A stretch of DNA of 64,000 nucleotides from Tenacibaculum finnmarkense genomovar ulcerans (GCF_900239495.1 NZ_OENE01000007.1:220766-284765), one strand, 5' to 3'. Numbered from the stretch's first letter, positions 9,007-18,563 are shown. Notes: generated from the letters alone by a model not told the origin. A program made the numbers and translations.

Positions 9007-9879
9007 TTAAGGATAAGAGTAGCCTAATTTATTTTCTATGATTTCTTTTATCATATCGTTTTCTGCAAATTTATCAAATAACGCTACCAGTTTTTTTTCT
9101 AATTCATTGGTTCGGTTACTCGAAATATTTTCCATTAAATATAGTAATGCTTTAATTCCTGCATCTAAACTATGACTATAATTATTGTTGAATTTTACCC
9201 CAGGAACTCCACTTACACCTTTATCTATATGTAAATCAAATATCACACCACTATGCGCACAACTGTTCCGTACAAATACTAATGTATTTAAAAAGTTCTG
9301 AAGCTTTTCGGGCTTTTCAATCGCATATTTTAAAGAAATTTCTTTCCTAATACTTTGGTCGGTAATGTGTTCAAATACTTTCACTATTGAACCAAATGTA
9401 TAATACTCAAAAGTTTTCCAACAAGGAGCGTAAATATCTTTAGGATATTTAATATGATGCTTGCTAATTTGAATATTTTTTTTCTTAAAATTTTTATTAT
9501 AATGTGATTTTATGTCTTTTAAATATTCAGGAGCCATTATTTTTGTATCTGTGTACCAAATTGCATTATCATCATAGTGCATAGAAACCCAGTAGGTAAG
9601 ATTAGTTCTGAAATTTAATTCTAACCTATTTATGTATTTAATCAATAAATATCTTAGATCTACATCTAAATAATAAAGGTCAATTACAGTTGAAAATTTA
9701 GTTCCTTCTACAAAATCATGATTTGAATTAATTTCAAAAGGATGCCAATAAAACCCTAATCGATAGTAGCCAATATCTAATAAAATTTCTTTAATTTTAG
9801 ACTCTTTCCAGTCCAAATCCATACCTCTTTTACGAAGTTTTTTAATTTGATCTTCGATACTTGTTACTGTTGTTGCCAT
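9007..9879 (-). CDS. Abi_2 (AbiD/AbiF-type) abortive-infection HEPN protein
   Basis: 290 residues. The start IEDQIKKLRKRGM, the LLDIGYYRLGFYWHPFE block (about 29-46), the DLYYLDVDLRYLLIKYINRLELNFRTNL block and the HEPN active-site motif R-x4-H in VRNSCAHSGVIF (near 203-208) are the hallmarks of the Abi_2 family, related to lactococcal AbiD and AbiF. These are thought to be RNases that stop phage growth by arresting the host. It stands alone, without recognisable partner, between a hairpin and a small unknown gene, as is usual for this family. Activation and RNA target are not known from sequence. The motif appears intact. Confidence 0.88.
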   Translation of the reverse strand: MATTVTSIEDQIKKLRKRGMDLDWKESKIKEILLDIGYYRLGFYWHPFEINSNHDFVEGTKFSTVIDLYYLDVDLRYLLIKYINRLELNFRTNLTYWVSMHYDDNAIWYTDTKIMAPEYLKDIKSHYNKNFKKKNIQISKHHIKYPKDIYAPCWKTFEYYTFGSIVKVFEHITDQSIRKEISLKYAIEKPEKLQNFLNTLVFVRNSCAHSGVIFDLHIDKGVSGVPGVKFNNNYSHSLDAGIKALLYLMENISSNRTNELEKKLVALFDKFAENDMIKEIIENKLGYSYP

Positions 9880-9940
9880 TTATTTTATAAAAAAAAATTA
9901 AAGATAAGAGTTGTTTTCTTGAATATTTAAAATAAACTTT

Positions 9941-10333
9941 TTACTCCCCCTCATACCTAGTAGCCGTTGGGCAAAATAACAATTCTGTTGGATTATCAAT
10001 ATCATATAAATACTGATAACTTCTAGTTTCTTTTTGGCAATAAGGCGCTATTAATTGTAGCATGTTTTCAAAACCTGCTAAAGTTAGCACACAAAAAAAT
10101 GTTTGCTTGTCTTTGGTTAAAATCCCTTCATCAGATTTGAATAAACCAAAAATTAAATTACAATTTCGAGTCTCAATAAAATCAATTTCAGAGACATCTA
10201 ATCGTTGTTTTTTTTCGATAACAGTCTCTTTAATTAATGCACTAAATTTAGTCGCTTCCTCTTTATTGAAATTGTACAAACGCACTACATGTTCATCAAA
10301 ACCATTGACATTATCTATATAATCTACTTCCAT
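9941..10333 (-). CDS. Conserved hypothetical protein, 130 aa
   Basis: 130 residues, soluble, no signal or membrane segment. Sequence runs MEVDYIDNVNGFDEHVVRLYNFN, then a central SEIDFIETRNCNLIFGLF and C-terminal SYQYLYDIDNPTELLFCPTATRYEGE. I do not recognise a named domain. It is 31 bases upstream of nothing on its own strand except polA, whose start lies further upstream on the minus strand, so it follows polA in the same direction with 30 bases between them and may be co-transcribed. Real-gene evidence is codon pattern and the tight spacing. Confidence 0.65.
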   Translation of the reverse strand: MEVDYIDNVNGFDEHVVRLYNFNKEEATKFSALIKETVIEKKQRLDVSEIDFIETRNCNLIFGLFKSDEGILTKDKQTFFCVLTLAGFENMLQLIAPYCQKETRSYQYLYDIDNPTELLFCPTATRYEGE

Positions 10334-10363
10334 TTTCTCTTACTTTTCTTTATATAATAAATA

Positions 10364-13252
10364 TTAATGTGCTTGTAACCAATTTTCACCAATTCCGATT
10401 TCTACATCCAACGGAACTTCCATTTTAAAGGCATTTTCCATTTCTTGCTTAATAATTGGTTTGATAATTTCTAATTCATCTTTATGAGCGTCAAAAACCA
10501 ATTCATCATGCACTTGCAATAACATTTTCGATTTAAAATTTTCCTTCTCAAATCGCTTATAAATGTTAATCATTGCTAGTTTTATAATATCGGCGGCACT
10601 TCCTTGAATTGGCGCATTTACAGCATTTCTTTCTGCTCCTGAACGTACCATTCCATTTCTCGAATTGATATCTTTTAAATATCTACGACGATTTAAAACC
10701 GTTTCTACATAGCCATTATCACGCGCAAAATCGACTTGTTTTGCCATGTAATTTTTTAACTTCGGATAGGTCTCATAATAGGTATCAATCAATGCTTTTG
10801 CTTCTTTTCGAGATAAATCCGTTTGATTGCTCAATCCGAATGCCGAAACCCCATAAACAATACCAAAATTGACCGTTTTTGCGTTGCTACGTTGCTCACG
10901 AGTTACTTCATCTAAAGGAACATTAAAAACTTTTGATGCCGTAGAAGCATGAATATCTTCGCCATTTTTAAAGGCTTCAATCATGGTTTCTTCTTGGCTT
11001 AATGAAGCAATAATTCGCAATTCAATTTGAGAATAATCGGCAGCTAATAATACATAATTTTCATCTCTTGGGATAAAAGCTTTTCGAACTTCCTGTCCTC
11101 TTTTTGTACGAATCGGAATATTTTGCAAGTTCGGGTTGTTAGAACTCAACCTTCCTGTAGCAGCAACCGCTTGTGCATACGAGGTGTGAACACGCCCTGT
11201 TTTTATGTTTACTTCGTTTGGCAAAGCATCAACATAGGTGCTTTTTAGTTTTTTATACTGACGATATTCTTGAATATCTCTAATAATTTGATGGTCTTTC
11301 GCTAAAAGAGAAAGCACCTCTTCGGCGGTAGAATATTGCCCTGTTTTGGTCTTTTTTGGCTTTTCAACCAACGCCATATTTTCAAACAATACAATACCCA
11401 ATTGTTTAGGAGAAGCAATATTAAATTCTTCGCCTGCTTGCTGGTAAATATTTTTTTCTAAACGTTCAATATCGTTTGTTAAATCAACAGAAAGTTCTTT
11501 TAAAAATGGCACATTTAAGTTAATTCCTTCAATTTCCATCGCTGTTAAAACCGATACTAAAGGCGTTTCAATATCATTAAATAGCTTGGTTACATTTCCA
11601 CTTTCTAGCTCTTTTGTAAAATGTTCTTTTAATTGCAAGGTAATATCGGCATCTTCAACGGCATATTCGGTTTGTTTGGCAAGTTCAACAGTTCGCATTG
11701 ACAGTTGATTTTTCCCTTTTTTACCAATCAAATCGGTAATTGGAACAGGCTGATATTTCAAATATGTTTCGGCTAAAATATCCATTCCATGACGCATATC
11801 AGGGTTAATTAAATAATGCGCAATCATGGTATCAAATAATTTTCCTTTAACAGAAATAGTATAATTTGATAAAACTTTGAGATCATATTTTAAATTATGC
11901 CCAATTTTTTGAATAGTTGATGCTTCAAAAAATGGCTTAAATTCTTCTAAAATAACAGCTGTTTCTTCTTGATTTTCAGGAAAAGGGACATAATATCCTT
12001 TGCCTATTTCCCAAGAAAAAGAAATTCCGATTAATTCAACTTCCAAGGCTTTTAAACCTGTAGTTTCGGTATCAAAACAGACCGATTTTTGTTGCATTAA
12101 TTTTTCTAGTAATATTTTTCTTGATAAAGGAGAATTTACCTGTTGATAAAAATGCGGGGTATTTTCAATAGTTTTAAAACCAGAAACAGCCACTTTTTGA
12201 TTAACAGTTCCAGTTCCTGGAGCGGCAAATAAATCAAATTGTCCATCGGAATCTGTTACAGGAATAGCCTTTGTTTCTTCTTGGCTTTTCAGTGAGTTAT
12301 CTGCCAAATTTTCTGTTTTACTTTCGGTATTTTCTTCGGATGATTTTTCACCTGGTTTTACAGGAACAGCAGCAGTAAAGATTCTAACAAAAGTATCGGA
12401 TAAACGTTTAAATTCTAATTCGTTAAAAATATCGGCAGTTGCTTGAATATTTGGCTGACACATTTCAAAATTATCCTGATCAAAATCAACAGGAACATCC
12501 AACATAATCGTGGCAAGTTCTTTTGATAAAAGCCCTAAATCGGCATTTGCAATTACTTTTTCTTTCATTTTCCCTTTCAAATCGGCAGTGTTTGCTAGCA
12601 GATTTTCCATAGAACCATATTGTGCTAAAAATTTCTTAGCCGTTTTGTCGCCAACGCCAGGTAAACCAGGGATATTATCCACCGCATCGCCCATCATTCC
12701 TAAATAATCGATCACTTGTTCAGGACGTTCTACGCCAAATTTTTCTTGAACTTCAGGAATCCCCCAAGTTTCATATCCACCGCCAAAACGAGGGCGATAC
12801 ATAAAAATATTTTCAGAAACCAATTGAGCAAAATCCTTATCAGGGGTCACCATAAAGGTTTTGTATCCTGCTTTTTCGGCTTTTTTTGCAAGCGTTCCTA
12901 TAATATCATCCGCTTCATATCCTGATTTTACAACCACAGGAATATTCATCGCTTTTAACATGGCTTCAATATATGGAATCGCAATTTTTATAGCCTCAGG
13001 AGTTTCCTGTCTGTTGGCTTTGTATTCAGGGAAAGCTGCTCTTCTATCTACAGAACCACCACGGTCAAAACAGACGGCTAAATGGTCGGGGCGTTCTCGT
13101 TTTATAACATCTAACATCGAGTTTGTAAAACCCAAAATAGCCGAAACATCCATTCCTTTCGAGTTAATTCGTGGATTTTTAATAAAGGCGTAATATCCTC
13201 TAAAAATTAATGCAAAAGCATCTAGTAAAAAAAGTCGTTTTTGATTTTCCAT
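10364..13252 (-). CDS. polA: DNA polymerase I
   Basis: 962 residues with three domains in order. The 5'-3' exonuclease (about 1-290) shows FLLDAFALIFRGYYAF, GYEADDIIGTLAKKA and PGVGDKTAKKFL. After a poorly conserved Glu/Thr/Ser-rich linker, the 3'-5' proofreading domain (about 375-560) keeps its motifs FDTETTGL, IGHNLKYD and YAVEDAD, so proofreading is probably active. The polymerase domain (about 580-962) has DYSQIELRIIA (motif A), RSNAKTVNFGIVYG (motif B) and LLQVHDELVFD (motif C). It fills gaps in repair and removes Okazaki primers. A TAGCTTTG -7 box lies about 100 bases upstream on the minus strand. Full length and intact. Confidence 0.97.
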   Translation of the reverse strand: MENQKRLFLLDAFALIFRGYYAFIKNPRINSKGMDVSAILGFTNSMLDVIKRERPDHLAVCFDRGGSVDRRAAFPEYKANRQETPEAIKIAIPYIEAMLKAMNIPVVVKSGYEADDIIGTLAKKAEKAGYKTFMVTPDKDFAQLVSENIFMYRPRFGGGYETWGIPEVQEKFGVERPEQVIDYLGMMGDAVDNIPGLPGVGDKTAKKFLAQYGSMENLLANTADLKGKMKEKVIANADLGLLSKELATIMLDVPVDFDQDNFEMCQPNIQATADIFNELEFKRLSDTFVRIFTAAVPVKPGEKSSEENTESKTENLADNSLKSQEETKAIPVTDSDGQFDLFAAPGTGTVNQKVAVSGFKTIENTPHFYQQVNSPLSRKILLEKLMQQKSVCFDTETTGLKALEVELIGISFSWEIGKGYYVPFPENQEETAVILEEFKPFFEASTIQKIGHNLKYDLKVLSNYTISVKGKLFDTMIAHYLINPDMRHGMDILAETYLKYQPVPITDLIGKKGKNQLSMRTVELAKQTEYAVEDADITLQLKEHFTKELESGNVTKLFNDIETPLVSVLTAMEIEGINLNVPFLKELSVDLTNDIERLEKNIYQQAGEEFNIASPKQLGIVLFENMALVEKPKKTKTGQYSTAEEVLSLLAKDHQIIRDIQEYRQYKKLKSTYVDALPNEVNIKTGRVHTSYAQAVAATGRLSSNNPNLQNIPIRTKRGQEVRKAFIPRDENYVLLAADYSQIELRIIASLSQEETMIEAFKNGEDIHASTASKVFNVPLDEVTREQRSNAKTVNFGIVYGVSAFGLSNQTDLSRKEAKALIDTYYETYPKLKNYMAKQVDFARDNGYVETVLNRRRYLKDINSRNGMVRSGAERNAVNAPIQGSAADIIKLAMINIYKRFEKENFKSKMLLQVHDELVFDAHKDELEIIKPIIKQEMENAFKMEVPLDVEIGIGENWLQAH

Positions 13253-13349
13253 TGGTGTTTTTTAAGCCTGTTGAAGTGTGGTTGAATATTTTTTTAAAAG
13301 CTATTTGAAAAGAAATGAACAACTAAAAAATAGTCATTAATTCAGTTGG

Positions 13350-13357
13350 CAAAGCTA
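13350..13357 (-). promoter_or_regulatory. Putative polA promoter -7 box
   Basis: On the minus strand the bases read TAGCTTTG, matching the Bacteroidota TAnnTTTG consensus. It lies about 100 bases before the polA ATG. No good TTTG is seen at the expected -33 distance, so support is partial. Confidence 0.4.
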
Positions 13358-13401
13358 CGAAACTTTAACAAGACGTTAAAAATTGATTTTAATAATCAAC
13401 C

Positions 13402-13409
13402 TATCTTTG
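13402..13409 (+). promoter_or_regulatory. Putative -7 box for the metallophosphoesterase gene
   Basis: TATCTTTG fits TAnnTTTG and lies 22 bases before the start codon. A TTG at 13383-13385 is slightly closer than the usual -33 distance, so the promoter call rests mainly on the -7 element. Confidence 0.45.
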
Positions 13410-13431
13410 TCTTACTTTTAAATATATTTAT

Positions 13432-14655
13432 ATGTCTCGATGGTTGCTTTCAATTTTAAGTATTGTATTTGTTGTTGTTATTTTTGAAACCTATGCTTTT
13501 CAGGCGATAAAAACAATTACTAAAAACACATTTATTCGTTATAGCTGGTTATCTATTGGTTTTTTAGCCTATGCTTATTTTTTTTATGTGGTATTTTCTT
13601 CGGATAGAAGTTCAGGGCAAACCTTACAATTTCAGGTTGCTTTGGGCATGCTTTTAGTAATGTTGCTTCCTAAGTTATGTATGTTATTGGTATTGTTTGG
13701 CGAAGATTTTTTTCGATGGATTCAAAAGGGAATTTCTTATATTTCATCCGAAGAAACAAAACCTTTAGCGGGGCGAAGAACTTTTATCGCAAAAATAGCC
13801 TTAGCAATGGCATCCATTCCTTTTGCAGGATTATTATATGGAATTTTTAAAGGAAAGTACAATTATAAAGTACTAAAATATCAATTGTCGTTTAAAGATT
13901 TACCCGAAGCTTTTGACGGTTTTACCATCACACAAATTACCGATATTCATTCAGGAAGTTTTACCAATAAAGAAAAAATAAGCTATGCGGTTGATTTGGT
14001 AAATCAGCAAAAATCGGATATGATTCTATTTACAGGCGATTTGGTTAATAATTTCGCCCACGAAATGGACAATTGGATTGACGTATTTAAAAAATTAGAA
14101 GCGCCTGTTGGTAAATATTCGGTGCTAGGAAATCATGATTATGGCGATTATTCTACTTGGAAAAATGATGCAGATAAAAAAGCGAATTTTAAGGCGATAA
14201 AAGATTTACATCCTAAAATAGGCTTTGAATTGTTATTAAACGAACACCGATATATTGAAAAAGACGGGCAAAAAATAGCCTTAGTCGGTGTTGAAAATTG
14301 GGGAAAAGGCTTTAATAAAGCAGGCGATTTAGGCAAAGCATCCGAAGGAATAAAACAAGAAGATTTTAAAATATTAATGAGCCACGATCCAAGCCATTGG
14401 GAAAACAAAGTAAAAAAAGACGCTTTTAATTATCAATTAACGTTGAGCGGTCATACGCATGGTTTACAATTCGGTATTGAAATCCCAGGATGGATAAAAT
14501 GGAGCCCATCGCAATATGTGTATAAACAATGGGCTGGTTTGTATCAAGAATTTGGGCGTTATATTAATGTAAATAGAGGCTTTGGTTACCATGCTTTTCC
14601 AGGAAGAGTAGGGATTTGGCCTGAAATTACGGTTATTGAGTTGAAAAAAGCCTGA
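13432..14655 (+). CDS. Membrane-anchored metallophosphoesterase
   Basis: 407 residues. The N-terminal 150 residues hold about four membrane helices (residues about 5-25, 37-55, 70-90, 120-140); the C-terminal part is a calcineurin-like phosphoesterase. Metal-ligand motifs are all present: TDIHSGS (D-x-H), GDLVNN (G-D), GNHDYGDY (G-N-H-D), MSHDP and SGHTHGLQFG (G-H-x-H). This layout resembles the YkuE/YaeI group, in which the catalytic domain faces outside and hydrolyses phosphodiesters or pyrophosphates, in some members of lipids such as UDP-diacylglucosamine. The substrate here is unknown. A TATCTTTG -7 box stands at 13402-13409, about 23 bases before the ATG. Confidence 0.85.
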   Translation: MSRWLLSILSIVFVVVIFETYAFQAIKTITKNTFIRYSWLSIGFLAYAYFFYVVFSSDRSSGQTLQFQVALGMLLVMLLPKLCMLLVLFGEDFFRWIQKGISYISSEETKPLAGRRTFIAKIALAMASIPFAGLLYGIFKGKYNYKVLKYQLSFKDLPEAFDGFTITQITDIHSGSFTNKEKISYAVDLVNQQKSDMILFTGDLVNNFAHEMDNWIDVFKKLEAPVGKYSVLGNHDYGDYSTWKNDADKKANFKAIKDLHPKIGFELLLNEHRYIEKDGQKIALVGVENWGKGFNKAGDLGKASEGIKQEDFKILMSHDPSHWENKVKKDAFNYQLTLSGHTHGLQFGIEIPGWIKWSPSQYVYKQWAGLYQEFGRYINVNRGFGYHAFPGRVGIWPEITVIELKKA

Positions 14656-14730
14656 TTTTGTTGTATATATCATAACTATTTGGTTAAAAAATACTATTTT
14701 TAAGAGAAATATATTTAAAAAACTAGATGT

Positions 14731-15024
14731 ATGGCAAAATTTGGCGAAATTATAAGTAACAATAAACCCGTTTTAATTGATTTTTATACTGATTTAAATC
14801 CTTTAGATTCTACGGTAGAAATGCTTAGGCATGTTGCTGCTGCTTTAGGCGATAAGGCAAAAGTAATTAAAATTGATATTAAAGATAACGAAATACTGGC
14901 TAAAGCTTTAAGTATTAGAGGGAATCCTACTTTTATAATTTATAAAGAAGGTGTAATGAAGTGGCGAAAAACAGGCGTTCAAGACGCAAATACTTTAATC
15001 GGTTTGGTGAAGAAATATTTGTAA
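14731..15024 (+). CDS. Thioredoxin-fold protein without active-site cysteines
   Basis: 97 residues, matching thioredoxin in length and order: a beta-alpha-beta opening (KPVLIDFYTD), VIKIDIKDNEILAKALSIRGNPTFIIYKEG with the cis-proline segment NPTF, and a C-terminal helix LIGLVKKYL. The place of the usual WCGPC is taken by DLNPLDST, and there is no cysteine in the whole protein. It therefore cannot do dithiol exchange and is more likely a scaffold, chaperone or regulator with the thioredoxin fold. It follows the metallophosphoesterase by 75 bases on the same strand. The reading is clear; the function is not. Confidence 0.8.
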   Translation: MAKFGEIISNNKPVLIDFYTDLNPLDSTVEMLRHVAAALGDKAKVIKIDIKDNEILAKALSIRGNPTFIIYKEGVMKWRKTGVQDANTLIGLVKKYL

Positions 15025-15060
15025 AAAAGTATTTTACCTTGTCTTTTCTATTAAAAAAAA

Positions 15061-15095
15061 CCGCATTACTTAATGTATTATCATTAGTAATGCGG
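15061..15095. terminator. Bidirectional intrinsic terminator
   Basis: CCGCATTACT.. pairs with ..AGTAATGCGG across a short loop, with an A run on the left and moderate T content on the right. It separates the convergent thioredoxin-fold and DUF2723 genes; on the minus strand the run of A becomes the T tract. Confidence 0.7.
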
Positions 15096-15124
15096 AAGTT
15101 CTATTGCTTTTAAAATACTTAAAA

Positions 15125-18100
15125 TTAAGGTTTAATAGTATCTAATTCTCGAACAGGTTGTTGCGGTTCATTAGCCATTAAATGTTTAAATAAATTGGCA
15201 TGATTCAAATAGGCTTCAAAGGCTTTTTTACCGTATTCCATATCATTATCATATTTTGTAATTTGTTGAATTAAATTTTGATACATGTATAAACTTGTTT
15301 CTAAATTATCAATAATTAAATCAACATCTTGGTCTTTAAAAGTACTGTAATATTTTAATTTTTGTTGAAAAACATCAATTAAAGTTTCTACGGTTTCATG
15401 TGCTTTTTCAATATCGCCCATGCGGTAATATAATTCAGGGTATTCTAAAGAAACACTATAGTGTTCAAATTGTTTAATTGGCAATTTATATAGCGATAAA
15501 TCTAACACATCTTTTGCATTTACCGAATCACCTTCTTTTAAATATTCTTCGGATAAACGCATTAAATTATTACGGATAGAAATTGCGTTGCGCTTAGATT
15601 GCTCATCTAAATAAATTTTACCATTGTTGATGGTTTTCCAATTCCATTTTTTAACATTATCGTACATTTTTTTAGTGTCGATACGTCCCATACTCATTAT
15701 TGATTTCCCTTTGTTTGATGTTTTAATAGGAACAAATTTATACGACATTCCGTCTAACTGTAAATAATCTTTTAACCAGATATATTCTTCATCGGCATTT
15801 GCTCCACCTGTGAAATAAATCGGACGTTTCCACTGAAAATTATTTAAAATATCGAGCATTAAAATTCGATTTTTGGTTAAACCTTGCTCGCTAACAGTAA
15901 TATCGATATAGTCTAAAATTTTATCGGCATCTTTTTGTGCTACCAATCCTGTTTTTAAAACATTGGCTTTATTTACAGGAATTCGAATATGATTTGTAGG
16001 ATAAAACTTTTCTCTAACATCATTTTCTTCATCAATATAATAGGTTTGGTCATTATCACTTTCAATCCATCGCATAAAATTATTTATAGACATTATAGAG
16101 TCTTTAAATCGTGGATGCGCAATATGATACGCCATATCTAAGGTTCCGTATTTATATTGTTCGTGTGTTAATTGCGACGGAATCGGATCTGCTTCATAAG
16201 TTTTCTTTTTCATTTGATCGATATACCAAGCAGTTTGAAAAAGACTCGTATTTACAATTTTAATATCCTGACGAACACCCTCAACTTGTTGCATATACCA
16301 AAGCGGAAAAGTATCATTATCGCCAATAGTAAAAATTATCGCATTCGGGTCACAACTCTCTAAATAGGTTTGTGCATTTAACTGCGAAATATAACGGTCG
16401 CCTCTATCGTGGTCATCCCAATTTTGAACGCCCATTAATACAGGAACAGCCAATAATGAAACTGCCGATACTCCAATTGCAACGGTTCTTTTGTTTGCAT
16501 AATTTTTTAAATAATCATACAAAGCAAAAACACCAAAACCTATCCAAATTGCAAATACATAAAACGAACCAACTACGGCATAATCACGTTCACGAGGTTC
16601 AAAAGGCTTCGGGTTTGTATAAAAAATAATTGCAAAACCAGTAAAAGCAAAGAATAGGGCAAGGGTATATAAATTGTTTTTATCTTTTTTAGATTGATAA
16701 ATTAATCCTATTAATCCTAAAATTAAAGGCAAGAAAAAATAGTTATTACGTCCTTTATTATTTTTGATGTCATCAGGTAAATGTTGTTGTGAACCCAAAC
16801 GAAATTCATCAATAAAATCGATACCACTTAACCAGTTTCCATTTTCAATATCTAAATGACCTTGGGTATCGTTTTGTCTTCCCACGAAATTCCACATAAA
16901 ATAACGCCCGTACATGTATCCAAATTGATAATCAATCATGAATTTCATGTTCTCTAAAAACGTAGGTCTTCTTTTACTTCGAGCCGGGATTCCTGCAATT
17001 CGTTTGTAATGTTGCTCGGAAGCAGGGTTTACCATTCTTGGAATAAATCCTTTGTGTTTGCTCGAATAATTAGGAACTATATTTTTGTATTTATTGACAA
17101 TAATATATTTTCCGTTTTTCTTTTCGTATTTCGGTTTATCATCCTTAAAAGGTTGCTCAGCATCTTGAGCTCTATCATGTGTAACTGAATAATAGTTATC
17201 ATAAAAAACATTGGCATCGCCATATTGTTCACGGTTATAATAGGCTAATAATTCACGCGCACTCGATGGATTATTTTCGTTAATAACAGTGTCGGCATTT
17301 GCACGAATTGGCAACATCAACCAAGATGAAAAACCAATCATAATAAATAGTACTGACAATATCAAAGTATTTGCCATTACTAGGTTATTTTTGCGGGTAA
17401 AACTTAATCCGAAGAAAAACAATCCGATTAAAATAATTCCAGCAATAATAGTTCCTGTGTTGTATGGTAAACCTATTTCATTGATAAAAAATAATTCTGA
17501 AACACTAAAGAATTTAAGGGTAAACGGAAACAAGAATTTAAAAACAAAAGCTAAAACCAATATTGAAATTAAAGTCGCAACTGCGGTTGTTTTTAGAGTG
17601 ATGTTTTTATAAGTTTTGAAGAAATATAACATCACAATTGATGGAATAACCAAGAGCGATAAAATATGAACTCCAAACGATAAACCAACTACAAAACTAA
17701 TAATTACGAGCCATTTGTGTCCTCTTGGAGTATTTATTTCGTCTTCCCATCGTAGCCCTAACCAAAATAATAACGCCATTAAAAATGAAGACATGGCATA
17801 TACTTCACCTTCTACGGCACTAAACCAAAAACTATCTGAAAAAGTATAGGCTAATGCACCAACTAATCCACTACCTAAAACAGCGATGGCTTCATTTTTG
17901 CTAAATTCGCCATTTTTGATAGCCATTTTTTTAGCCAAATTGGTAATGGTCCAAAACATAAATAAAATAGTAAAAGCACTGGCTAGGCCCGACATGAAAT
18001 TTACCATTTTAGCCCATTGACTAGGATCGTTGCTAAACATGGCGAAAAAAGCACCTAACATTTGAAACAAAGGCGCTCCTGGTGGATGCCCAACTTCTAG

Positions 18101-18241
18101 CTTAACAGCGGTAGAAATATATTCGCCACAATCCCACGAACTAACGGTTGGCTCTAGGGTTAAAGTGTAGGTTATTAGTGCTACTGCAAATGAAAACCAC
18201 CCTAAAAGAGTGTTCCATTTTTTATAATTAAAATTGTTCAT
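15125..18241 (-). CDS. DUF2723 multipass membrane protein, putative protein O-glycosyltransferase
   Basis: 1038 residues. The N-terminal 330 residues and a second block (about 500-600) hold a dozen or so membrane helices; the C-terminal 400 residues are soluble with helical-repeat character (SLYKLPIKQFEHYSVSLEYPELYYRMGDIEKAHET). The start LTYTLEPTVSSWDCGEYI-like segment (residues 22-42), with the acidic DCGE, and GHPPGAPLFQMLGAFFAMF are the signature of DUF2723, a family large in Bacteroidota and related to eukaryotic TMEM260, an O-mannosyltransferase. By fold it belongs to the GT-C enzymes using lipid-linked sugars. A role in protein O-glycosylation, known in Bacteroidota, is plausible but inferred. 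The gene is alone, with a terminator downstream. Confidence 0.88.
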   Translation of the reverse strand: MNNFNYKKWNTLLGWFSFAVALITYTLTLEPTVSSWDCGEYISTAVKLEVGHPPGAPLFQMLGAFFAMFSNDPSQWAKMVNFMSGLASAFTILFMFWTITNLAKKMAIKNGEFSKNEAIAVLGSGLVGALAYTFSDSFWFSAVEGEVYAMSSFLMALLFWLGLRWEDEINTPRGHKWLVIISFVVGLSFGVHILSLLVIPSIVMLYFFKTYKNITLKTTAVATLISILVLAFVFKFLFPFTLKFFSVSELFFINEIGLPYNTGTIIAGIILIGLFFFGLSFTRKNNLVMANTLILSVLFIMIGFSSWLMLPIRANADTVINENNPSSARELLAYYNREQYGDANVFYDNYYSVTHDRAQDAEQPFKDDKPKYEKKNGKYIIVNKYKNIVPNYSSKHKGFIPRMVNPASEQHYKRIAGIPARSKRRPTFLENMKFMIDYQFGYMYGRYFMWNFVGRQNDTQGHLDIENGNWLSGIDFIDEFRLGSQQHLPDDIKNNKGRNNYFFLPLILGLIGLIYQSKKDKNNLYTLALFFAFTGFAIIFYTNPKPFEPRERDYAVVGSFYVFAIWIGFGVFALYDYLKNYANKRTVAIGVSAVSLLAVPVLMGVQNWDDHDRGDRYISQLNAQTYLESCDPNAIIFTIGDNDTFPLWYMQQVEGVRQDIKIVNTSLFQTAWYIDQMKKKTYEADPIPSQLTHEQYKYGTLDMAYHIAHPRFKDSIMSINNFMRWIESDNDQTYYIDEENDVREKFYPTNHIRIPVNKANVLKTGLVAQKDADKILDYIDITVSEQGLTKNRILMLDILNNFQWKRPIYFTGGANADEEYIWLKDYLQLDGMSYKFVPIKTSNKGKSIMSMGRIDTKKMYDNVKKWNWKTINNGKIYLDEQSKRNAISIRNNLMRLSEEYLKEGDSVNAKDVLDLSLYKLPIKQFEHYSVSLEYPELYYRMGDIEKAHETVETLIDVFQQKLKYYSTFKDQDVDLIIDNLETSLYMYQNLIQQITKYDNDMEYGKKAFEAYLNHANLFKHLMANEPQQPVRELDTIKP

Positions 18242-18375
18242 AGTTTTTTATATAGTAAAACACGAAAGTATTAATAACTGTTCATTTTTTATTGAAAACA
18301 AAAATATAATTTTAAGAGATTTAACCAAGTAATAGCCTACACAAAAAGATGTTAAAATAAAAAAAGCAAAAAAAG

Positions 18376-18406
18376 TTTGTGTATATAAAACTTTGTGCTA
18401 TATTTG
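18376..18406 (+). promoter_or_regulatory. Bacteroidota promoter for the first tRNA-Gln
   Basis: TTTG at 18376-18379 and TATATTTG at 18399-18406 are separated by 19 bases, the ideal Bacteroidota -33/-7 layout. The tRNA begins 17 bases after the -7 box. Confidence 0.8.
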
Positions 18407-18423
18407 CACCCGCAATAAGTAAT

Positions 18424-18495
18424 TGGCCTATGGTGTAATTGGTAACACACCGGTTTTTGGTACCGACATTCAAGGTTCGAGTCCTTGTAGGCCAA
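18424..18495 (+). tRNA. tRNA-Gln (anticodon TTG), copy 1
   Basis: 72 bases fold as a cloverleaf: acceptor TGGCCTA/TAGGCCA, D arm GTGT..ACAC, anticodon arm CCGGT..ACCGA with loop TTTTGGT giving anticodon TTG, and T arm CAAGG TTCGAGT CCTTG. The discriminator base is A. The outermost anticodon-stem pair is C-A. CCA is not encoded. Copy 2 is identical over its length. Confidence 0.95.
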
Positions 18496-18555
18496 CTTAG
18501 TAATTTTAAAACTTTAAGTTAGCTTTAAAAATTACTGAAATATGAAAAATATTTT

Positions 18556-18563
18556 TATATTTG
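18556..18563 (+). promoter_or_regulatory. -7 box before the second tRNA-Gln
   Basis: TATATTTG matches the Bacteroidota -7 consensus 12 bases before the second tRNA, so this copy may have its own promoter. The -33 element is poor. Confidence 0.55.

Noticed and set aside
12510..13193. Three frames on the plus strand inside polA
   Set aside because: Shadow frames of the polA gene; they lack their own signals.
15125..18241. Calling the DUF2723 protein a specific mannosyltransferase
   Set aside because: Only family relation is seen; sugar and acceptor are unknown.
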